DNA from: Isoetes taiwanensis
Lineage: Eukaryota; Streptophyta; Lycopodiopsida; Isoetales; Isoetaceae
Assembly: GCA_021234155.1 (NCBI GenBank)
Contig: JAJEKV010000033.1
Location: 2,335,454 to 2,399,453, forward strand
Direction of reading: 5' to 3'
Length of the DNA stretch: 64,000 bases
In this document: piece after piece, positions 56,828 through 64,000 of the stretch
How the letters are laid out: each line of letters opens with the position of its first letter
How positions within the stretch are numbered: position 1 is the first letter of the stretch
Notes under the pieces: model-generated
Database searches by the model: none
What the model was told of the DNA's origin: nothing
What the model saw: only the letters and a program-made list of their open reading frames with translations
Made by a program: the position numbers and the translations under genes

Positions 56828-58160
56828 TCAGATTCTTGTGCTCTGCTTGTTTTTTTTTCGAGCATGATACATGCTTGGCCATAGGGGCTCTAACCTTTTC
56901 ATGTTAACCATCTGTATGATTGTGTTGTGCAGTTCGACGGGATCCTCTTTCTTGACACTGAGGTGGTAGCCAATTTTTAGCAGTTCCGAGGTGGTTGCAG
57001 TTGCAATTTTCGCTTCTACTCCTTCTTGATGGTGTGGGGGTTGGGTGTCGATATTGGGGGTTGCGGGCCGTGGTTGCAGCTTTGATCTGATCAATTCTGA
57101 CTTGACGGCTTTGGATGCGGTTTTGGGTTCAGGAACTTTGTGGGTCATGGGCCTAATTATATGTTTTGAGCTAGTTATGTGGCTGCGGTCATTGTTGGAT
57201 TTTTTCATTCATATTCACTCATGTTGGGGCCTCATTTTGGGTACCCCTATAGGTCATTGTATTTTCACTCATTCAGCTCAATGGAACTCCACTTCACTTC
57301 GGATGTTATTGCTTTGCAAAGGACCTTTCTTTAGAATGGCCAGATTTAACTTTAATAAGTTGATAGAGAATAATATCTAGTTCCTGAAGCCTATTGATCG
57401 TATTCCACACAAGATCTCTATCATTGGCCCTTCCATAAGCATACTGTTTCTCCAGCCTCATTATTTCCTGTTGGCAAGCCAAGCTTTGACCTTCTCTTTT
57501 AATCCCCATATATTCAATTGCAACGTTCTGTTGGGCTCGAATAATGTCAAAGGTAACAATCAGATCCCACATCCTTCTCTATTCCGGATCATTTTTATTC
57601 TCCAATTTAAAGATAAGCTTCCAGTCCATCCTTTCTTGAGTTAAAGACTTGTTGTCATCAGGCTCATAAACTGATCCCCATCCTGCAGGGCCTCCTTTAT
57701 GGTTTGTAGCATTAGTTCTGATTGTGCAATATAAGAATCCTAGAACCAGGGCCAAGATTTAAATCTTGACGAGAGACGAGACCAAAGATGTGGCAACAAG
57801 CCTAGTTATAAAAGGATCGGCGTAGAGAACCAACAGAGAGTCCAAGAAACTGTGATTTCTCAAAACCAAGTCCAGAAGAATTGATGCCTTGAACTAAATT
57901 TCTTCTCTTGGAAGAGAAGGAAAGAATGCACAGAATGTCAGTGCTACTATCCTCTCGAAAATTAAAGAAACCTAAGATAGATCTATCTGACGAAGCTGTG
58001 ATGACCCACACTCTGACTATGAGCCAGGCTTGTGGCGAAAGTACTGCTCCAAGAATTCGATTTTGGAGAATAGTAGAGGTAAGATCCTCTGTCTCATCCA
58101 TGGAATCCAACCCTGTTCCTGAGGCGCAGCAGGATCGACCACGGAGGCGCTTAGTCATCT
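56828..58160 (-). pseudogene. Retroelement ORF remnants of unknown family
   Basis: Minus-strand frames with protein-like composition: 58158-57802 (Arg/Ser-rich, VWVITASSDRSILGFF), 57572-57306 (RAQQNVAIEYMGIKREGQ; LEKQYAYGRANDRDLVWNT) and 57208-56828 (GYHLSVKKEDPVELHNTIIQ). Order and strand suggest one decayed non-LTR-type element, but there is no endonuclease or RT core to confirm it. Confidence 0.3.
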
Positions 58161-58199
58161 TCCTTGCTTTTTTAATTATAGATCATTTCGATTAAACAC

Positions 58200-58815
58200 C
58201 AATATTTAAGAAATTTCACAAGCAAACTTTTGAGGTTAGTTACAAGATGAATTGCTAAAATAAGGTGATGTGGAAAAAACAAGGTTAGTTGCCAGATGAA
58301 TTGGTAAAACAAGATGATGTGGCAATTATATGATGAAGTGACAAGAGCAAGATGATGTGGCAAATACATGATGAGGTGGCAAAAACAAGGTCATGTGGCA
58401 AGAAGTACAAGGTGATGTGGTAAAAACTACAAGAGGTGGATAAATCCTTAACAGATTTCACAAGCAAACTTTTGAGGTTAGTTGCAAGATGAATTGGTAA
58501 AACAAGGTGATGTATCAAGAGCAAAATGATGTGGCAAGATAATGTCGCAAGGACAAGATGATGTGGCAAATACATGCTGAGGTGGCAAAAACAAGGTCGT
58601 GTGGCAAGAAGTACAAGGTGATGTGGCAAAAACAAGGTTAGTTGCAAGATGAATTGGTAAAACAAAATGATGTAGCAATTACATGATTAGGTGGGCAAAA
58701 CATGCTCATGTGGCAAGAAGTACAAGGTAATGTGGCATAAACAGGGCTAGTTGCAAGACAAATCGATAAAACAAAATGATGTGGCAATTACATGATGAGG
58801 TGGCAATATTCATAT
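58200..58815. repeat. Minisatellite with ATGTGGCAA units
   Basis: Roughly 25 imperfect copies of a 16-24-base unit around AAGATGATGTGGCAA / AACAAGGT(C/G/T)ATGTGGCAA. Higher-order repetition: the block starting TTTCACAAGCAAACTTTTGA recurs at 58213 and 58456, a period of about 243 bases. Confidence 0.8.
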
Positions 58816-59637
58816 TATTGTAGTAGTATCACCTATTTTCGCGCACTAGTTATTTTTTCCTTTTTCTTCTTCGACCACTTTTGCAGATCAAAATCTTGAC
58901 TATATGAGAAAGGCAACCCCTCTCATCCCATTCTTGTACAGGATTGCTTCTTTTCTAAGGCTGAGTTTGACCACATTTTGAATGGGAATTGGTCAGTGCA
59001 CACATCTAAAACTTTCATAGACACTTTGGAAAAGGAAGACTCGGTTGGTAGAAAAGCGCATGTTAACATTGCAATTACATCTGGCCACATATCCATATCC
59101 AAGAATGGAAGTGTTTCAAATGTAATAAACCCTCTGTAAATGTAGCAAAGAAGAAAGCAGCTGAAGGCAATGCATGTGAAGAATGTACTGAAGAACAAAA
59201 TGCACAGAACTGAGATGACTTTTTTCCGGAATTGCATACTTGTAAGGATTCTTGTTTTGAAATCCAACCCTGTAAAATTTTGAAATCGCATGTATATGTT
59301 TAACTCCATTTTGTTCTGAATAGAACGTTGTTATGTTAGGATCTTGTTATATAATGTGATGGAAATGCTTTTTGACAAAAAAAAAGTTGTGGTAATTTGT
59401 ATTCTAAAATCATCATACATCCATCATACATCAATCATCTGTTATCTGTCATTGCTGAAATCATCTGTCATAGTATTGTATGTACTATTCTACATAGTTC
59501 CATTCAGAGCCTCCTGCAGTAAGGCTTTGGAGAGAACTTCACATTTGTTGTATGCAAAGTCTTCATCGAACCATTCACTTGAGAACTATTTGACGAAACA
59601 GATTAACATCAGTAGACAAACTTAAACAAAAAGAAAC
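58816..59637. other. Spacer, unrecognised ORF
   Basis: A minus-strand ORF at 59309-58923 encodes a hydrophobic segment (CILFFSTFFTCIAFSCFLLC) and has no known domain. It may be the 3' part of the gene remnant to its right or chance. Confidence 0.25.
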
Positions 59638-61160
59638 TTAAAGGATGTGAACACTCACAAAGGTTTTCTTTTTTCCTTCCACAAAGTAAGAAACAAAGAG
59701 TTCCATGCATGCCGTAACGTACAGGCTACAACTCCAGTCATCTTTCTGTTTTGGAATCTTAGCCCACTGAATTTTAAATTCATCTTTGTTCCTTTTTAAA
59801 CCTGCTAAACTGTTTGATTCTGTTGCAATCCATGTCAGCAGCTGAGAGTATATTTTGGTAAGCAAAGATAATTTTAGCCTTTTTGAAAAGAAATTATCTA
59901 AAAACATGCTGCTTACCTTTTAATGACATCATCAAGTTTGATGTCCTTAAGATAGATAGATAGATAGTATTTTTAAGATAGATAGATAGAATTCAATAAA
60001 ATTATCTTTGGAGTCGTAAAAACTAGTATCTTTGGAACATTAGCATAAACTCCACCAATTATTATAAATGACCGGTGATTTGCATCTATTACTGGGAGCA
60101 AAATAAATGGCACTTTTTCAAATTCAATTCCTTCACTGCTTCAGTCAAAATGCATGGAATACTTCATGTCTTTTGGATTATGCATTTTGAATTCCATGCA
60201 CAATGTTGCAGGATGGAAGAAGAATTTTTCCTTCAAATTTTTGGGTATCTTATGACTTACTGCATGACAAATCAGAAATCGTGAGCAAGAATTTCAATAA
60301 AAATATTTAGAACCAGTTAAATCACACAGCTGCCAAACATTTCCAGATGTCGAGAACTCAACATGGAGGCCTTAGCAGCTAGCTCCTCTACATCATTGTA
60401 GTTAACTACAATTGATGGCTTTGGACGGCCGTCTCAAAAAGCAACAAATGGGACAAGGCTTAAAAGCTTCTGATATGTATCCTTGCAATAGAGCACAAAA
60501 AAATTGAGATGCACAAATATAATGCCAGATAACATTCATCTTCACTTACTTGGGTTGATCTTATGCTAGTGTGGAATTTATCCCATCCTGAGTAGTGTCG
60601 GGGATTTCTTCTTGACCAGGAATAACAACATTGGCAATTATGTTATCAAGATGAGCATCTATTATGGAAGTTTCTTTGCTAGATTCCCCTCCATCTGATA
60701 ATTTTCCTTCACTGTGAAAATAGGCCAAATTTTGAATCATAAATTTAACCTAAATAATATGAAATAAGTTATTACTTTTCATTATCGGTTCTAGCTTGAG
60801 CAATCTATCTTTCTACATTTGAATAGAAGCTAACTCATTCTGAATAGTTGTAGCTCTCTCATTGGCAGTTGGTGTATCAATAGTAATAACCTCCTCCCTT
60901 ACTGGAGAAGATGTATCAGTCTCAGATTTTTTGGACATCAAGACTATCTAGATTGTCATCACTTGTTCATCAACCATTTTCTCTGCAATAAAGAAACGTG
61001 GTTAGATTTTATGCACACGACAAACCGTGAATAATTACATTTATTACCTGTTGTGCATGTAGGTTTGATATCTTCGTATGCAGTTGCTGCTGGCCTTTGT
61101 AAACCTGCATTATGTACAATATGCCGTATGGCTTGCATCATATACATTGGAAGCAACTTT
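59638..61160 (-). pseudogene. Ulp1-like cysteine protease gene remnant
   Basis: Exon-like pieces on the minus strand: 61156-61040 (NAGLQRPAATAYEDIKPTC, donor GTAATA); about 60945-60780 (KKSETDTSSPVREEVITID, with two stops nearby); about 60715-60550 (EGKLSDGGESSKETSIID, donor GTAAGT); about 60470-60330 (KPSIVVNYNDVEELAAKAS); and 59907-59638. The last holds KIPKQKDDWSCSLYVTACME, the active-site end of a C48 (Ulp1/SENP) de-SUMOylating protease, where Q...D.C is the catalytic pattern. The usual Gly after Cys is Ser here. The His and Asp parts were not found. Such Ulp1 domains often travel in transposons. Broken frames suggest a pseudogene. Confidence 0.4.
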
Positions 61161-61463
61161 CTTCATAAACTTCATTTATATCATATGCATGCTTGATGTA
61201 GTGGAAAATGAAAATGGCATGAGATGCATATAAGATGCATAATAATATGCAACATCATGAAAAAAGCACATAAAGAGAGAAGCAACACAACATGCACTAG
61301 TAGCACTACAACTAATGCAAAAATAAATTATATATATATAAACAAGAAATTTAGCACGTTCTACGGCGCATTGTTCCAATTTCAGCATGTTTCTATGATG
61401 CAAGCTCTAGTTGGTGCAAGTTATAATTTTAGCATGTTCTTTAGATTCGTGAGGATTTTTTTT
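61161..61463. other. Spacer, no gene
   Basis: AT-rich with a short (TA)n run near 61328. Nothing else recognised. Confidence 0.4.
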
Positions 61464-61855
61464 AGGGTTTGTGTAGATTGTGTAGGGTTCATAAGTTTTT
61501 TTAAATTCTACTAAGGTTTGCCTTTGGTTCTTTTAGTGTAGTTAAAGTTACATGAAGGTTGTGATACATTGCTTCGATTAATGGTGATGGAAATGAAAGT
61601 AAGTGTGATTTTAGTGTGGTTTTATTCAAGGATTGTCTAGGGTTGATAGGTTGCTTTTTTAGGGTTTGTCTAGATTGTCTAGGGTTCATAGGTTTTTGTA
61701 AATTCTACTAAGGTTTGGCTTTGGTTTTTTTAGTTTAGTTAAAGTTGCATGAAGGTTTTGATACATTGCTTCGATTAATGGTGATGAAAGTGAAAGTAAG
61801 TGTGATTTTAGTGTGGTTTTATTCAAGAGTGTGGATTTTGGATGCATGCAACCAT
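61464..61855. repeat. Tandem duplication, 197-base unit
   Basis: AGGGTTTGTGTAGATTGTGT at 61464 and AGGGTTTGTCTAGATTGTCT at 61661 start two units that match to about 61850, with scattered substitutions. A TAGGGTTTG-type motif recurs within each unit. Confidence 0.75.
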
Positions 61856-62428
61856 GGATAAGTTTGTCACTTGTGATAATAATTTGTTTAGATTTTTTGA
61901 AGTTTTTGAAGAATTAGATAGATGTTTAAATTTGTTAGTTGTGACAATAATTATAAGGTTGATTTGTCAATAATAATGTTGGGGTTGTTGGTGTTATATT
62001 GAGAGCAGTAGTTAGTGCATGTCGAGATATGGTTTTTAGCTACAATGGTATGGTAGATTTTGTATGAGAGAGACTTGGGTTATTGTTTGCAGGTGTCTCT
62101 CTTTCTTTTGAGGGGTTATATTTATGGTTAAGCATGCAGTCATGCATTCAACTCTATATCGTTGGTTAAAAGGAGTACAGGATAAAATCAAATTCAATAG
62201 TATGATTTTCCTATTTTATTTTGCATGTGTTGGAAATCAAATTCAATACATCCAACAGACAAATGAAAGAAAGCCGATTCATTTATGTATATTATATTTA
62301 TCGGGAGTCTGATCATACATTGGAGAAGACAAAAAAGTGAGGAAGCCAAAAATCCATCACATAGAGAAAACATTGAGCAAAAGGAAAGTCTGTCTTTGTT
62401 TAAACATAAAAAGCTCTTAGAACACTAA
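61856..62428. other. Spacer, no gene
   Basis: AT-rich. No ORF with a recognisable motif. May contain the 3' UTR of the B3 gene (minus strand). Confidence 0.35.
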
Positions 62429-64000
62429 CTAAGTTCGGGGCTTCAGCCTATGTAAAGTTGCACCTTCGAGGACCTTCATGTTCCACTGAAGTTCATCTTC
62501 ATGCAGTTTAAATTCTAAGATATCACCAAGTCGTAAGCCAAACAATTTTTTGAAAGCACTCCAACCATTGCTGAGACAATGCCTGCTTTTTTTGCCTGCT
62601 AGCCCTGTTCTCTGATCACCAGGTCCGAGAATTACCACAGTGGATCCTTTGGGAGGATTTTGCCACCTATCTCGCTGTTCCAGTATCTAAGAAAAAAGAA
62701 AAGAGTGATATTGAAAACATTTATAGTAGTTGAAAGTAAAAGAGGATAAAGGAGTACCAGGCCTCTGTTGAAATTAGCTTTAAGGAGAGGAACACGGATG
62801 CTTTTTTTTATATTGGCTCTTCATCATCGGATAAATCATCGTCGGTAAGGAAAACTTGATTCTCAGCATCGACATGCATAGGGACATCATTGTTTTTTTT
62901 TTTTTTTGAAGAACTGTGTCAGCAATATATTAAAAGAATGGTAATGTTACAAAGCAAGTGAGGAGGAAGGAGAACTGCCCCAAAGAGACAGTGATACCTC
63001 GACACTCCACAACAACTGCAACTCTACTGCTGTACAAACTGACCATCACCATCTACCACACCCAAGAAGTCCCGCCAAATGGAAAACTTCCGCTCTACTA
63101 ATCCCGGGAACACCAAAAAGCTTTGAAATAGCTTGTACCTGAGTCGAGGAATCAGAGAGGCTGCAGGCTGCTGAATCCCCTGAAAGATCCACAACCGCCC
63201 GCCTTCCAAATCAACCACACCAACCAAGCCACGCACGGATGCAAGGCTTGTTTGCCGCATTTGAGCCGCCAAACACCGGGATACACATGAAGCAAAGAAT
63301 TGTTGGCTATTCAATCTCACCAAACAGAGCCCCGACCCAATCCCGTGCAACCCGCAAAAGAGGGCATAAAACCGCATAATGCTCCACGGTCTCACGATGA
63401 AGGCCACAACAAGGGCAAAGAGGGCTCACACCCGCCTAAACCGACTCACAAGGACATTCACCCGATATAAATGGCACCACCGCCACATAAGCACCCGAAC
63501 CTTCTATGGGGAAGTGAGCTCCATGTCCACGCCCAAACCGAAATTGCCATCGAGAACCCGAAAGTCGCAGAGACCACTTGCCCGGCAAGGAAGAGTGTCA
63601 TGAATAGCCAACACCGGTAACAAGACCGCACAAAACAAGAAGATACAACATCCGGATGAACCTTCCAAACCCGCACCACCACATCACCCCCGAGGGACTA
63701 TAGGTATGTGTAGCGGAATACTCCCCGCCACTTGTTCCCGTGATAGCCCTCACCACCGTCCTTCAGCGAAAGCGAAGCTCGAAAGAACTCCCACGGGCTA
63801 GCTGACCATCCCAATACCAATCCTCCAAGGTGAGCACAGCCCGCCCAACGCCTCCAGCGAACTGGCATGCATGCAAATGGCATCATGTTCAAATTTTGTT
63901 TATGTGTATTAGCAGGTGCATCATTGCTAGGACCGCCAAGTTCCCAATTGCCAAGAGGTTTGACACAGTAACTCCCATCACAAGTTCTTGCTGTTAACTG
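62429..64000 (-). pseudogene. B3-domain gene, interrupted by LINE insertion (partial)
   Basis: B3 domains bind DNA in plant transcription factors of the ARF, RAV and REM families. The last exon, 62686-62429, has acceptor TTCTTAG, is 258 bases long and encodes most of the domain: ILEQRDRWQNPPKGS, then GWSAFKKLFGLRLGDILEF, a typical GW...F...L..GD...F pattern. The exon before (donor at 62757, GTACTCC) carries SIRVPLLKANFNRG and an acidic DDDLSDDEEP run. It is split by a LINE (62893-63918) and resumes at 63927 with GNWELGGPSND. The frame is continuous across the target duplication, but a TAA and an A-run frameshift follow DDEEP at about 62807. The gene continues past the window end and is probably dead. 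Confidence 0.6.
62893..63918 (-). mobile_element. 5'-truncated LINE (L1-like) insertion with poly(A)
   Basis: Minus strand. The poly(A) tail is the T-run 62893-62907. The body encodes the post-RT zinc-binding region SPLCPCCGLHRETVEHYAVL (about 63360-63425) and following residues, with a few breaks. The 8-bp target duplication CATCATTG is at 62885-62892 and 63919-63926. GC-rich compared with its surroundings. It is 1026 bases long and 5'-truncated. Confidence 0.75.

Overview
The window is nuclear DNA of a land plant. The three intact genes have clear plant family features and, in two of them, spliceosomal GT-AG introns. About two thirds of the rest is transposable-element debris: Ty1/copia, several LINE lineages, a DNA transposon and short palindrome-rich elements. 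The low gene density, short introns and the types of element would fit a seed-free plant such as a fern as well as a gymnosperm. I cannot name the species from sequence alone.

Layout. 1-1000: two head-to-tail short palindrome-rich elements. 1722-3511: remnant of a LINE on the minus strand with an (ATTCT)n tail. 3600-6272: decayed Ty1/copia (+) ending in a polypurine tract and putative 3' LTR. 7472-8192: fold-back element. 8938-11668: ten-exon PIN-LIKES (PILS2/6 type) auxin-carrier gene (-). 13901-14615: third short element. 20618-24085: ten-exon nucleobase-ascorbate transporter (NAT11/12 type, +). 25760-27730: second copy of the first LINE family, badly decayed. 28213-36968: another LINE fragment split by a 7.86-kb DNA transposon (28915-36770). 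37085-41382: decayed Ty1/copia (-) with primer-binding site. 42924-44873: intronless cytosolic HSP70 (-) with heat-shock elements upstream. 45.7-58.2 kb: pyrimidine-rich repeat country (two identical 220-bp repeats, tandem duplications, long CT microsatellites, two more short elements, LINE remnants). 58.2-58.8 kb: minisatellite. 59.6-61.2 kb: Ulp1-protease-like gene remnant (-). 62.4-64 kb: B3-domain gene (-) interrupted by a LINE insertion.

The three intact genes act independently: intracellular auxin transport, nucleobase or related transport at a membrane, and cytosolic protein folding. They share no evident operon-like or cluster logic.

Most notable observations: (1) a DNA transposon with 23-24-bp terminal inverted repeats and a candidate AGAA target duplication. 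It carries a transposase-like gene, a coiled-coil/RING-like ORF, an FCP1/HAD phosphatase-like gene and an acidic protein ORF. (2) A stem-loop shared by the 3' UTR of a LINE and by short non-autonomous elements, its stem kept by compensatory base changes. (3) A LINE inserted into a B3-gene exon whose reading frame can be followed across the 8-bp target duplication. All exon coordinates were read by hand from splice signals and reading phase. No database search was possible.
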